Shown: positions 33,617-43,563 of the stretch, piece by piece
Layout: every line of letters starts with the position of its first letter
Position numbering within the stretch: position 1 is the first letter of the stretch
Notes under the pieces: generated by a model
Seen by the model: the letters and a program-made list of their open reading frames with translations, nothing else
Told to the model about the DNA's origin: nothing
The model's database searches: none
Program-made: the position numbers and the translations under genes
Source: VXMF01 sp965206775
GTDB taxonomy: Bacteria; Acidobacteriota; Terriglobia; Bryobacterales; UBA6623
Length of the DNA: 64,000 bases
Direction of reading: 5' to 3'
Assembly (NCBI GenBank): GCA_965206775.1
Contig: CBDBKU010000003.1
Location: forward strand, 2,170,001-2,234,000

Positions 33617-36600
33617 ATGAAGCGGTTGAGCCGAGTAGCCCTGACGGTAGCGTCCGCACGGAGGTCGTCTGATCGGATACCAGATGGAAAACGATGCGGG
33701 CGGGCACCCGGGTGGTGCCACCTGAGCATTGCAACAGGGCTTATTGCGTCGTTCCTCTCCCCGGCCATGGCGGAGTCGGCCTTCAAGATCACGTTTTCGG
33801 TCAAGAACCGGTCTCACGGGCGCGTGTGGAACGGAGGCGTGGAAGACGCTTCGAAGTTGCGGTCCCTGCTGGGGTGGCACCTTCATGACGACGACCGGTT
33901 GAGGCCGCCCGCTCGCTGGGACATCGTGACGCAATCTGTGGGGGGCGACGTGGCTTCGCCGGGGGTCGTTCTTGAGGTCAACACCCCGGAGGAAGTGCCG
34001 TTCACCTTCTTTACTCGCCGGGGTGACACGCAGTTCACTCCATCTGACATTCCGTTCGGGGTGCCCTATCGCCCAACCGGCCTGGGCGATGACGTCGTGA
34101 TCGAGCGGGTGCCGTTCCCCACTGTCGTGTCATCGCCGAACACGGAAGACGACGACCCCGCGATGCTGCGCACCAGGGATGGGGAGTACTGGCTGGCTTG
34201 GGTCGCCTATCAGACAGTCCGGCGCGACGGCCACTATCTCGACGGATCGGACCGGGTCATGGTCGCGCGCAGCGCAGACGGACGCATCTGGTCCAAGCCG
34301 ACTCCGGTGACAGCGGCGGGTGATCACTTCCGGATCGCGTTGGGGGAGGACGCCCGAGGCGGGGTCTGGTGCGTGTACTCCCTTCAGCAAGAGCTCGGAA
34401 CCGGGAATTTCGATCTCTACGCCAAGCAAATCGACAACGGAAGCGCAGATGATCCAGTCCGACTAAGCAACGATCCCAGGCCAGACGCGTTCCATGATCT
34501 AGCAACGGCCGAAGATGGGACGTTGTATTTGGTGTGGGCCGGATTCCGTGATTCCCCGGACGGAGGGCTGCCCCAAAGCGATATTCTCCTACGCCGCTTT
34601 GACGGATCCGAATGGGGCGCTGAGGTGAATCTCACGAATTCCAAGGAGGACGATTGGGAGCCTGCCGTCGCGACAGATTCGTCGGGCAGGGCTTGGATCG
34701 CATGGGACAGCTATCGGGAAAACGGGTACGACCTGCTGATTCGCGGTGTCACGTCAACCAGCGAGGGGCCAATCAGCGAAGTGTCCGCCACACCGTTCGC
34801 GGAAATGCGGGCCGATGTCTCTGTCGACGGGGCGGATCGTGTGTGGATCTCGTGGGAAGAGGGCTCCGCCAACTGGGGCAAGGACTTCGGATACGAGAAC
34901 CCCCGGCACCGGATCAACCTGAAGGACGGATCGCGCCTCTATGACCCGAGGGGCCCGAGGCTGCCCAGGGTAGCGGTGCTCGAGAACGGCCGGTGGCTGC
35001 AGCCCAGCCGGCCTGCGGTCTCGTCGGCTCCAGGTTATCTGGACTCGAGGTTGTTTCAGAACCCGCGTCTAGCCTTGGACGGCGACGGAAACGTCTGGGT
35101 CGTCCTGCGGCACCAGTGGCGGCCGGCAGGGCGGTGGGGCGGCCATTTCTTCGATTTCTACGCCACTACCTGGGCCGACGGGAAGTGGATCGCGCCAGTA
35201 TTGCTGACCGGCAGCACGAGTCGCCAAGACACTTTGGTCACGGCTGCACCGGGAGATGACGGTTCGCTCGTCGCGGCAGTAGTCGGAGACGGGCGAAGGA
35301 TGCCGGTCGGCCTTCCAAAGCACCATGACGTAGCCGTGCTCCAACTCGACGGGCGCTTCGTAGCGGGTGAGCGAGGACACGCAGATCTGCAGCCCTTCCG
35401 ACCCTCCGAGGCGCCTGGTTACCGCCCGACTCACGCGAACGAGAAAAGCGACCTCGATCGGATCCGGCGGCATCGGGTCGAAGTTGGAGGCAGGAAGTGG
35501 AAGGTCGTCCGAGGGGATCTGCACCGACATACGGAGATTTCGATGGACGGGGCGATGGACGGTTCGCTCTATGACGCGTATCGGTATGCGCTCAACGCCG
35601 CTCAGTTGGACTTCCTCGGCGTCAGCGACCACAACTACGGCCAATGGCTCGACACGGACGAGCCCGGCGATCCGACATCGGATAACGAGTTCCAGTTCTG
35701 GCGTACCCAGAAGTCGGCGGACCTGTTCCACGTGCCGGGACGTTTCACGCCACTCTATGGATACGAGCGCACCCTCAACTTTCCTTTGGGGCATCGCAAC
35801 ATCTTTCACGCGCGTCGCGGCGTCTTCAGCCTGCGCGTTCCGAGACTGCACGTGAGAGAGATGCCGGAACTTCTCGACAAGGATCCGCCGAACCTGTGGG
35901 CTTACTTGAGGCAAACCGGAGGCATTGGCATACCGCACACGCCTGCGACGACCATGGGTACGGACTGGAAGCGGCGCAATGACGAGGTCATCCCGGTGAC
36001 CGAAATCTACCAAGGCGACCGGAATTCGTACGAAACGCAGGGAGGGCCGAGGGCGGCGCTTCCCGATGCGCGGGGGCTTGGCCAGGCCGGGCTTCCTCCG
36101 CACCAGCGAGGGCTCGTTCAAAACGCGTTGGGCGTCGGGTACCGGATGGGCTTCATCGCTTCGAGCGATCACTACTCGACGCATATTTCGTACGCGAACC
36201 TGATCGTGCCTGACCGGGTGACGAGCCGCGAGGATCTGCTGGACGCATTCAGAAAGCGACGCACGTACGCATCCACCGACAACATCGTCGTCGACTTCCA
36301 CGCGAGTGACAGCCATCAAGGGTCGGTGATCGCCTCGTCGGAGTCGCCGGTATTCGCTGTCAAAGTGAAGGGCACCGAGCCGATCCTCACGGTCGAGTTG
36401 GTCAAGAACAACCGAGCTGTGTACACGCATAGGGGAGGGGGAGCCAGCGAGGTCGATTTCGAATATCGCGACGCGGACTTCGAGGACGGTTCCATGGGAC
36501 CGACAGTGACGATTTCCGACTGGTCGCGTCCGGAGACAGGCATCCGGCCAAGGCCTAACCCCGACGAGAGCTTCTACTATCTCCGGGTCATACAAAGCTA

Positions 36601-36670
36601 CAGCGCCGAGGATCCGGGTAAGGAAGGCGAAGTCGCGTGGTCGTCGCCGATTTTCGTGGAGCGCAAGTAG
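33617..36670 (+). CDS. DUF3604 protein with N-terminal propeller region and PHP-like domain
   Basis: The 1017-residue protein has a long N-terminal leader with a hydrophobic core (LSIATGLIASFLSPAMA), so export is likely. The first ~600 residues show repeated Asp-rich blocks (ARSADGRIWSKP, ATAEDGTLYLVWAGF, ATDSSGRAWIAWDSY, DVSVDGADRVWISW), which indicate a sialidase-like beta-propeller. The C-terminal part is DUF3604: GDLHRHTE with H636 and H638, SDHNYGQW, IPHTPATTMG and GFIASSDHYSTH. These metal-binding motifs resemble PHP phosphoesterases. The substrate is unknown. DUF3604 members are often beside sulfatases, as here at a few kb. It seems to be a single-gene unit. Confidence 0.85.
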   Translation: MKRLSRVALTVASARRSSDRIPDGKRCGRAPGWCHLSIATGLIASFLSPAMAESAFKITFSVKNRSHGRVWNGGVEDASKLRSLLGWHLHDDDRLRPPARWDIVTQSVGGDVASPGVVLEVNTPEEVPFTFFTRRGDTQFTPSDIPFGVPYRPTGLGDDVVIERVPFPTVVSSPNTEDDDPAMLRTRDGEYWLAWVAYQTVRRDGHYLDGSDRVMVARSADGRIWSKPTPVTAAGDHFRIALGEDARGGVWCVYSLQQELGTGNFDLYAKQIDNGSADDPVRLSNDPRPDAFHDLATAEDGTLYLVWAGFRDSPDGGLPQSDILLRRFDGSEWGAEVNLTNSKEDDWEPAVATDSSGRAWIAWDSYRENGYDLLIRGVTSTSEGPISEVSATPFAEMRADVSVDGADRVWISWEEGSANWGKDFGYENPRHRINLKDGSRLYDPRGPRLPRVAVLENGRWLQPSRPAVSSAPGYLDSRLFQNPRLALDGDGNVWVVLRHQWRPAGRWGGHFFDFYATTWADGKWIAPVLLTGSTSRQDTLVTAAPGDDGSLVAAVVGDGRRMPVGLPKHHDVAVLQLDGRFVAGERGHADLQPFRPSEAPGYRPTHANEKSDLDRIRRHRVEVGGRKWKVVRGDLHRHTEISMDGAMDGSLYDAYRYALNAAQLDFLGVSDHNYGQWLDTDEPGDPTSDNEFQFWRTQKSADLFHVPGRFTPLYGYERTLNFPLGHRNIFHARRGVFSLRVPRLHVREMPELLDKDPPNLWAYLRQTGGIGIPHTPATTMGTDWKRRNDEVIPVTEIYQGDRNSYETQGGPRAALPDARGLGQAGLPPHQRGLVQNALGVGYRMGFIASSDHYSTHISYANLIVPDRVTSREDLLDAFRKRRTYASTDNIVVDFHASDSHQGSVIASSESPVFAVKVKGTEPILTVELVKNNRAVYTHRGGGASEVDFEYRDADFEDGSMGPTVTISDWSRPETGIRPRPNPDESFYYLRVIQSYSAEDPGKEGEVAWSSPIFVERK

Positions 36671-37172
36671 TTGGAGTCGCTTGCTTGGGGTGGGATCGCG
36701 GTTCAGTGACGGAACTGCTCTCTGCCAATGGGTAGTCGGCGACGTGCAATTGCACGGCGGGATTACGGATTGATCGTCTGATCCGGTGATCCAGGCTGCG
36801 AGATTCACGGTCTCCAGTGAACCGGAATCGTGGTCGGGTCGCATGCGGGCTTGGCCCGATTCATCGAATCAATCTGTACGAGATTCAGTCCAACGACTGG
36901 CGGTCGCGACGCCTGCTGTCGCAGGCGGTCTATGCCGTGATAGAGTCCTCGGTCGGTGGGCAATGAGCGCCGTTTGCCGCGACCAGATGGACAAGGCCGA
37001 AGCTTCTCGACCGCCCTCCCTCTTCCGCGCATGCTCCCGGCGCTGGAGCTCACGGAGGTTTCCCTTCGGACCGCCGCTCTACCCATCGCCCGGTCACAAG
37101 GATCGGCTTTGCCAGTATCGAGTCTTCAGGGCTTCCTCGAAGAAGCGAAGCAACGCCGCCTGTGCCGATCTG
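36671..37172. other. Intergenic region between convergent genes
   Basis: About 500 nt between the DUF3604 gene and the serine hydrolase. Short open frames occur but none resembles a known family. No clear terminator hairpin with a T-tract was found. Confidence 0.45.
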
Positions 37173-38456
37173 TCACTCGACAAGCGCCTGGTACGCCAAC
37201 GTCTGGAAATCCTGACGGATGTTCAGATGAGTGTAAGGCCGAACCTGAGTCATTACAATTCCGATGATCTCGTCAATTGGATCGACCCAGAAAACCGTGC
37301 AATAGGCCCCTCCCCATCCGAACGAGCCTTCCGCGCTTGGCATTGCGGTCGGCCCTTGGTCAACGGATACTGAATAACCTAGGCCGAATCCGAAGCCCGC
37401 TCCTCGCAACCAGATCGCCTTGTTGCCCGTATGGTTCGACGTCATGAGCCGAACGGTGCGAGGTCCGACGATCCGGACGCCGTCCAACTCGCCGCCGTTG
37501 AGCATCATCTGGTGGAAACGGTAATAGTCGGCTGTAGTCGAGACGAGCCCTCCTCCGGCGCTGAAATAGACATGGGGCTCCCTAACCCAGCGACTGTTTG
37601 AATCGGGCTTTTCCTGCAGCTTGATCCTGCCTTTGGAGTCCGGCTGGTAGAGAGCGGCCAGCCGAGGAACCTTCGACATCGGTAGGTAGAAGTGCGTGTC
37701 TTTCATGCCGAGCGGCTCGAAGATCTTCTCCTTGAGATAGGCGTCCAATGTCATTCCGGACAGCACTTCGACCAAGCGACCGACGACGTCGGTCGCGGGC
37801 CCGTACTCCCATCGCGTGCCCGGCTCAAAATTGAGGGGGAGCTTTGACAGGGCGCTCACGTAGTCGGCGACCGTTCCGCCGGGTGTCCTGTTTGCTCGGA
37901 CTTCGTTGTAGAGGGCTTGGGTGATTCCTCGATAGGGATTCGGAAGGCCGGCGGTGTGCGTCAGCAGCTGCTGGATGGTGATCGCCTTCGACGCTTCGAT
38001 CGCCTTGTAGGGGCCGCGGGTATCGTCGCCAGGCTCGACCGGCACCGCCACCTTCATCTCCGCGAATTCCGGTAGGAACTTCGAAATCGGATCCCGAAGC
38101 TGGAATCGGCCCTCCTCCCACAGCATCATCGCCGCGGTCGAAGCGATTGGCTTGGTCATCGACGCGATGCGAAAGATGACGTCATTCGACATCGGGGCCT
38201 TGGCTCCTGCGTCGCGGTAGCCGAAGCTCCTGTGGTAGACGACTTTGCCTCGACGCGCGATCAGCCCAACTACACCAGGGATTTCCTTGCGGTCCACGTA
38301 GGCTTGGAGCGCCTTGTCGATTCGGGCAAGGCGCTCGGCCGAAAACCCCGCCGATTCGGGCTCGGTCAGAATGGCCGGGGCGGCCTCCGTCGCGACGGTG
38401 AAGAACGACAAGCCGATCGCGATTGCGGGCAGGGTCAGGGTGGTCTTGAGAAGCAT
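37173..38456 (-). CDS. Class C beta-lactamase-type serine hydrolase, exported
   Basis: The 427-residue protein has a signal peptide (LPAIAIGLSFFTVATEAAP) and the serine hydrolase fold of class C beta-lactamases, DD-peptidases and esterases. The nucleophile motif SMTK is present. YGPATD sits where Tyr-x-Asn is expected, and FGWGGAYCT takes the place of the KTG/HxG motif. Blocks HTAGLPNP and FSAGGGLVSTTADYYRFH also fit. It is more likely an esterase, D-aminopeptidase or glycan-related hydrolase than an antibiotic-resistance enzyme, since acidobacteria carry many such paralogs. It stands alone and is convergent with the DUF3604 gene. Confidence 0.9.
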   Translation of the reverse strand: MLLKTTLTLPAIAIGLSFFTVATEAAPAILTEPESAGFSAERLARIDKALQAYVDRKEIPGVVGLIARRGKVVYHRSFGYRDAGAKAPMSNDVIFRIASMTKPIASTAAMMLWEEGRFQLRDPISKFLPEFAEMKVAVPVEPGDDTRGPYKAIEASKAITIQQLLTHTAGLPNPYRGITQALYNEVRANRTPGGTVADYVSALSKLPLNFEPGTRWEYGPATDVVGRLVEVLSGMTLDAYLKEKIFEPLGMKDTHFYLPMSKVPRLAALYQPDSKGRIKLQEKPDSNSRWVREPHVYFSAGGGLVSTTADYYRFHQMMLNGGELDGVRIVGPRTVRLMTSNHTGNKAIWLRGAGFGFGLGYSVSVDQGPTAMPSAEGSFGWGGAYCTVFWVDPIDEIIGIVMTQVRPYTHLNIRQDFQTLAYQALVE

Positions 38457-38966
38457 TGTGTCGTCTTTTCACTCGCGCATGTCTAAACGCTTCGCGGACC
38501 GAATGCGCTTCCAGTCCACGTGAGGACGGACGGGCCTATACGTTGTACCAGAATCAGATTCGAGCAACTCGCCCGTTTATTGCCTACTGGGTGCGACGGA
38601 TGCCCGGCGGCTGGTGACGCAGGCTGTCTCTGAGGTTGGTGCCGCTAAGGTTCGGACCCCCTGTTACATCGTGCCGCCATGGGAGGAAGGCTGGCGGCGG
38701 AGTCGTGGCCCAGGTGCTTTCCGCACGGTGGCAACGCTCGATGCGGTTCCTCCCAAATCGCGCGTAGCTGGCGAACTCGGGCAGACTGCGCCATTCCTTC
38801 GATGTCTTGACCGCGCCGGCTCGGGTCAAACCAACTCTTGGCCGTTTCCGCTAGATCCGAGCCCAGCGGTCCAACTCCTCTTGCCGTGCGCGGTATTCCA
38901 TCGGCATTGCTACCATGCGGTTGCAGCTCTTGCTATCTGTTGGCGAGGCAGGGAAGTCGCGAGGCA
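38457..38966. other. Intergenic region upstream of broken sulfatase
   Basis: About 510 nt between the divergent serine hydrolase and sulfatase genes. I see no gene with family support. An 81-codon minus-strand frame (38584-38829) looks spurious. Confidence 0.45.
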
Positions 38967-39389
38967 ATGAACACGCAGCAGGACGGCACAAACGAGGCCC
39001 CAACCCGGAATCCCTCTCCGTGGGCGGGATTTTCCGGGCCGGGGATGTCGAGGCGTGCCCTGCTGGCCGGGCTCCCGGTGACGGCTTTGCGAGCGTAGGA
39101 GCGTCCCCCGAACTTCGTAGTGATCGTGGCCGACGACCACGGATGGAACGATGTCGGGTGCTACGGACACCCTGTAGTTAGAACGCCGAATCTCAACCGC
39201 CTAGCCAACGAAGGCGTTCGATTCACGCATTGCCACACGACCGCCCCGCTGTGCAGTCCGGGCCGAGGGGCCGTGATGACCGGGCTGTACCCTCATGTCT
39301 CCGGCGTCACGCGGCTCGTCCAAGGCGAAGACGCCGATCGGCTGTCATTGAGACCGGACGTCTGGACATTTGCGAAGGGATTGAAGGAA

Positions 39390-39393
39390 CTAG
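39390..39393. repeat. Target-site duplication CTAG, left
   Basis: CTAG borders the left end of the IS1634-like element; the other copy is at 43723-43726. Deleting the element with one copy restores the sulfatase frame. Confidence 0.8.
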
Positions 39394-39750
39394 CCCATGT
39401 TTAACATGCGATTTCAGTAAACTACTGACAATAAATACCTTAAGAGGAGAAATGGAAGCGTGGTTGCACTACAAAGTGCGCGCTAAAGTGGATCGGGCCG
39501 GAATCAGAGCACGATTTTGCTGGTCTTGCCGGGCAGTTCCGCGATGCCGAGAGACTGATACAGTGCTTGCAGTTGCTCTTCCGGCGGGGTGGTCCGGCGC
39601 AAGTGCAGCGTCTGGCCGTTGGCGCACTGGATCGTGGTGGTCACCCGGCGTTGGGTGGCTAGGATCGTGCGCAGGGTGGTCCAACTCGAGTGCTCGCCGT
39701 GCTGTTTGAGCTTGCGCCGGATCAGCTGCACCGCTTGGTAGGCCAGCACC

Positions 39751-39760
39751 GTGAGGAACA
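39751..39760. repeat. Target-site duplication of ISAs1 element, left copy
   Basis: GTGAGGAACA here is repeated at 41918-41927. Ten nucleotides matches the 8-10 nt expected for ISAs1-family insertion. Confidence 0.88.
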
Positions 39761-41917
39761 CAGGCAAATTCAAAGTTCGGTACGGGGATCGGGTTAGGCG
39801 CGTAGGTAAGGCATTCTGAGTCGCGCAGAAAGGCGACATTGTGCCCGATTACGGGATGGCTGGGGCCAGGAAGCAGGAACACGGTCTCCACACGCTCGCA
39901 TTGAGGCGCAGCGGTGGTGGGCTCCACAGCGGGGGCGGAGCTGACAGTCAGACGAAACGGGCTGGGGGGGGGGGGAGTTAGCTGAGCAGAAGGGCGACGG
40001 CCCCGTTCGGGTCCAGCGACAGTTGGCTCATGCGACGCTGGATGTTCTTCGTCTCCAGCAGCCGCAGGATCGAGATCGCGAGATTCGAGACCGCCGCCAT
40101 CAAACGCGGCAGCGGGCCCTTGCGGATGCGGCATTTGTCCTCGCCGACGGCCACGTCTCGCACGTAGTGGACCCGATTCTCGATGCCCCAGTGACTGCGG
40201 TTCAAATGCAGCAACTGCTGCGGTGTCACCTGGTCCGGCCCCAAGCTGGTCACCAGGTAGACGGTCTCGGGCTTGCGCTGCTTGCCGTCCTTCTTGTAGA
40301 CCACCTCCCGGTGCACTTGCGCGACGAGGCGGACGCCGGGAAAGTGCACGTACGGGACCTCGGGGTCGAGTTCGTCCGAGACCCGGATCGAGCGGGTTTC
40401 GATCCGTCCGTGATCGCCATCGGTGGTCGTGTAAGCCGACATGCAGTCCCAGTGGAAGCCATCGCGCACCTCTGCGAGCAGGGTTGGCTGATTGTCTTTC
40501 ACCGTCAGGACAAAGTCGAGCTGGAGTGCCAGCAGCTTCTCCACCGTGGGGCGCTGGGTATGCAGCGCGTCAGCCGTCAGGCAGATCCCGGTGCCGGCGA
40601 ACTGCTCGACCAACTGGCGTAGCGCCGCCCCTTCGGCATCGTCCTTCTGGCCCGTGAAGCCGAGTTGGCCGACCACCGTGCCCGAGTGGATCTCCAGCGC
40701 CGACAGCTGTTGCTGGGGGGCCTTGTTGCGGGGCTTGCCAGCCGCGTCCAAGTCCCGGTCATAGGACCCGCGCAGCACCTTCCCATCGATCGCAAGCGCC
40801 TGTAGCGGCGCCTCGGAATCGCCGCTGTCTGCTGCCTCGCCCTCTGCGCTATCGTCTTCCTCGTCAAAGACTTGCTCGGCAGTCCAGGCCGCCAGCAGAC
40901 GCTCCACCTCGGCGGCGTCAAGGCGCTTGAGGATGTAGTGCCAGCTACTGATGCCGGGGGCCTCGTAGCGCCCGGTCTGGGGGCGCCAGCGGGAGCCGAT
41001 CGCCGCCAGGGTCGCCTGGCTGAGAGCCCGGCCGAAGTCGCACAGTTCGGTCAGGTTCTGCTGGCCGGCCAGGCGCGCGGCGATCAGGATCGTCAGCGCG
41101 GTGCGCAGCGGATAGCGCAGGCCCCGCCGCTTGCGGGTTTCGGGAATCTGGTCGAGATAGGCGAACAGGGACCGCCATTGGGAGGGTTGCAGCATGATGC
41201 AGGGTCGATGGGGTTGCCAGTGAGGATGCGGCTGGGTCGCCGCGAGCTGCTGCCGCGCGTTGCGCCGCAGCGGGTAGACGAACACGCGCTTGGGCACGCC
41301 GTGGGAGTGATAGCCGATCGCGCCGCCACGGACCCGGCCGAACCCTTGTGTGCTGCCGACCTCGATCCAGTTGGCGGCGCGATAGCACGTGCCCGAGAAG
41401 TGGCTGGGGTCGACAAACGTTTCCGCGAACAACAAGGGAGCCGCGTGCAGGCGCAGCCACTCGCGGGGCAGTTGGCGCAGGCTGAGGCCGAGCACGCGGG
41501 AGGCGAGATGAGGGCAGGAGCCCGCCTCGCATAACAGCAAAAAGCGGGACTGATTGGCGACCAGGAAGAGCCGCTGGCGGCGCTGCAAGGAGGTCCAGCC
41601 GATCCAGCGGTCGCGGGCGGCACAGTGCAGGGCGGCGGCATGCCAGCCGATCAAGGCGAGCCACTGATCGCCGAGCACGGCGACCTGCCGCAGGCGCTTG
41701 CCACAGAAGTTGCGGAACCCGAGATAGTGGTGCTGGCGCATCAGGTCGTTCCAGCGCGGCTCCTCGTCGGGCCACACTGTCCTCACCCGCACTTCTCGCA
41801 AGGGGATCTCGTTCGGGATCACTCTGCGAGTTATCGCATAACCCAGGCGTGTTTGTCCAGCCTTCCGCCTTAGTCCTTTGTCATTCAGCCATTGCTACCG
41901 AACATTGAAAAGTCCTG
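39761..41917 (-). mobile_element. ISAs1-family element with DUF4338-fused transposase
   Basis: The 2157-nt element has imperfect terminal inverted repeats. The left end is CAGGCAAATTCAAAGTTCGG; the complement of the right end is CAGGACTTTTCAATGTTCGG. Both begin with CAGG and share TTCAA-GTTCGGTA. It is flanked by 10-nt direct repeats (39751-39760 and 41918-41927), and it sits inside the IS1634 transposase gene. It carries a single gene. A run of 12 G at 39964-39975 lies just after the gene's stop. Confidence 0.93.
39978..41822 (-). CDS. ISAs1-family transposase fused to N-terminal DUF4338 (DruA) domain
   Basis: The 614-residue protein has two parts. Residues 1-200 match DUF4338, the domain of Druantia anti-phage protein DruA: RWNDLMRQHHYLGFRNFCGK, ETFVDPSHFSGTCYRAANW, GVPKRVFVYPL. 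From about 215 comes an ISAs1-type transposase: the associated domain RRGLRYPLRTALTILIAARL, then DDE residues in ALAIDGKVLRG, CLTADALHTQ and RSHWGIENRVHYVRDV. It should cut and paste the element; what DUF4338 adds is unknown. The start is GTG. No frameshift or stop is seen, so it may be active. Confidence 0.93.
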   Translation of the reverse strand: MIPNEIPLREVRVRTVWPDEEPRWNDLMRQHHYLGFRNFCGKRLRQVAVLGDQWLALIGWHAAALHCAARDRWIGWTSLQRRQRLFLVANQSRFLLLCEAGSCPHLASRVLGLSLRQLPREWLRLHAAPLLFAETFVDPSHFSGTCYRAANWIEVGSTQGFGRVRGGAIGYHSHGVPKRVFVYPLRRNARQQLAATQPHPHWQPHRPCIMLQPSQWRSLFAYLDQIPETRKRRGLRYPLRTALTILIAARLAGQQNLTELCDFGRALSQATLAAIGSRWRPQTGRYEAPGISSWHYILKRLDAAEVERLLAAWTAEQVFDEEDDSAEGEAADSGDSEAPLQALAIDGKVLRGSYDRDLDAAGKPRNKAPQQQLSALEIHSGTVVGQLGFTGQKDDAEGAALRQLVEQFAGTGICLTADALHTQRPTVEKLLALQLDFVLTVKDNQPTLLAEVRDGFHWDCMSAYTTTDGDHGRIETRSIRVSDELDPEVPYVHFPGVRLVAQVHREVVYKKDGKQRKPETVYLVTSLGPDQVTPQQLLHLNRSHWGIENRVHYVRDVAVGEDKCRIRKGPLPRLMAAVSNLAISILRLLETKNIQRRMSQLSLDPNGAVALLLS

Positions 41918-41927
41918 GTGAGGAACA
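41918..41927. repeat. Target-site duplication of ISAs1 element, right copy
   Basis: GTGAGGAACA, identical to 39751-39760. Keeping one copy restores the IS1634 transposase frame. Confidence 0.88.
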
Positions 41928-43534
41928 GGTGTCCCTCGGAGCGCTCCGGCTTGCTGTGGTAGACCGGCCGCAGGCCCAGTTCGGACTTGAGGCAGCGGAA
42001 CACGGCTTCGACATCAGTGAGGCCGATGTAGGCCCGCCACATCGCTTCGGCCTGCCAGCTGGTGTCGTTGCTGCGCAGGCAGTACACGCCCGGATGGGTC
42101 GCCCGCGAGCCTGCCTTCGGTTGGCGCTGCCAGCGCACCGCGACGGCCTTCTCGCCTGCCGTATCGGCCTCGACCGAGATCTTGTAGTGCTGTGAGGCGC
42201 CCTTGCTGCGCTCGACCATCCGGCCCACGCGCTTGTGCACAGCCTCCAGCTTGCGCCGTGCGCGCGGCCGCGACAGCCCCGCGTGCAGCTGCTCCAGCGC
42301 TTGCTCCAAGCTCTGCGCACGACGGTCCTCAATCGCCTGCTCCTTCTTCTGGCGCTGCTGCGAATAGCAGTACAGGCGCGCCTCCTGGCCGTCCTCGCTG
42401 ATCACCTTGTGCACCAGGACTGGGTCACCGGAGGCTGTTTGCAGAGCCGCTGCCTCGGCTGGGTCGAACTGGCGCTTGGCCTCGCGGCTGACCGCCAAGT
42501 AGCAGTAGCCCTGCTCGCGCAGCCAGGTCAGGTTCTGCTCGGTGGCGATGCCGCGGTCCAGAACCACGTGCGCGCCCCGCGGCACCGCGAGGCCCTCGAG
42601 CACCGTCTGCAGGGTCTTGGCTTCGCCCACGTTGCCGGCGAACACCTGCGAGCGGCGCACGAAACCGCTGGCGTCGAGCACGAGCGCGAGAGTGAGCAGG
42701 GGACAGTCCGAACGGCGCTCCTTGGAATGGCCGCGCCGGGCGTCGGGCTGGGCTTTGGCCTGGCCCTCGAAATACGTGTTGGTGAGGTCGTACAGGGTCA
42801 CGCTCGGACGCAGGTCAAAGAGCGAAAGCGCCTCTTGGAAAAGGTGTTTCTCGATGCTGGGGCGGTTCTGCACGAGGGCGTCGGAGGCGCGATAGAGCTG
42901 CCTGGCGCAGATCGCTTCGAAGGGTGTGCCAAGCAGTTCGCCCAGGGCGCTGTCGGAACGCAGCCAATGATTGGTGGAGCGTTCGGAGCAGCGGCCGGCG
43001 AGGCGCCCGACGATGGAGCCGACAGCGCAGGCCTGGAGTTGCCTGGAGAGGCCGAGGGCTTGCAGCAAAGCGGGCAGCCCAAGTTGGTTGAGGGCCCACA
43101 GGGCGGCGTGTTCGACGCCGACCGAGCGCGGCCGCAGGTTCTGGAGCGAATCGGTATCGACCGCCAGCAACACGGGGGAGTCGGTGGCGGATTCCAGGCC
43201 GTGGAAGTCGACGATTTGGCGGGCGATGGAGCGGGCGCGTCGGACCAGGGAGGCCGCAGCGGCGCGCGGCGGCAAGGGCTGGCCGGCGGCCAGGGCTTCG
43301 ACGAGCTGGCAGAGGGTGGGCCAGTCTTGCTGGGGCAGGTCGAAGCCGGAGCCGAGGTTGGCGAGGGTGATCTGTTTGACGCGGCCGCCGACACGGGTGG
43401 AGCGGACCAAGCGAAAGTTGGCATAGGAGGTCCCACCGGGAGCGCGACGGTAGAGCGAGCGGCGGATGAACACGAGGTTCAGGCTAGCAGGAGTGGGGGC
43501 GAACAATCCAGCGAAACCCGGAAGTTAACGATGA

Positions 43535-43563
43535 TTCGACCACTACAATTTCGACCACTACAA
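43535..43563. repeat. Two direct repeats of TTCGACCACTACAA
   Basis: Fourteen-nt copies at 43535-43548 and 43550-43563 lie just upstream of the IS1634 transposase start (minus strand). They could be transposase-binding or regulatory sites. Confidence 0.5.

Larger units (their letters stand above)
39504..43506 (-). pseudogene. IS1634-family transposase, split by ISAs1 insertion
   Basis: The N-terminal 530 residues (43506 down to 41918) carry the DDE-type core: VTLYDLTNTYFEG, LVLDASGFVRR, HVVLDRGIATEQNL, and YIGLTDVEAVFRCLKSELG. The last 81 residues lie at 39504-39750 (VLAYQAVQLIRRKLKQ onward). Joining across one copy of the 10-nt target duplication gives EGHLFLTVLAYQAV in frame, a protein of about 611 residues. 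The apparent tail RTFQCSVAMAE comes from the inserted element. A GTG at 43473 (FIRRSLYRR) is an alternative start. The element cannot move on its own unless the ISAs1 copy excises precisely. Confidence 0.92.

Noticed and set aside
35069..36844. Open frame of 591 codons on the minus strand
   Set aside because: It is antisense to the DUF3604 gene, which has clear metal-site motifs; high GC content keeps the opposite frame open.
38584..38829. Possible transposase fragment on the minus strand before the broken sulfatase
   Set aside because: The translated sequence has no recognisable transposase motif.
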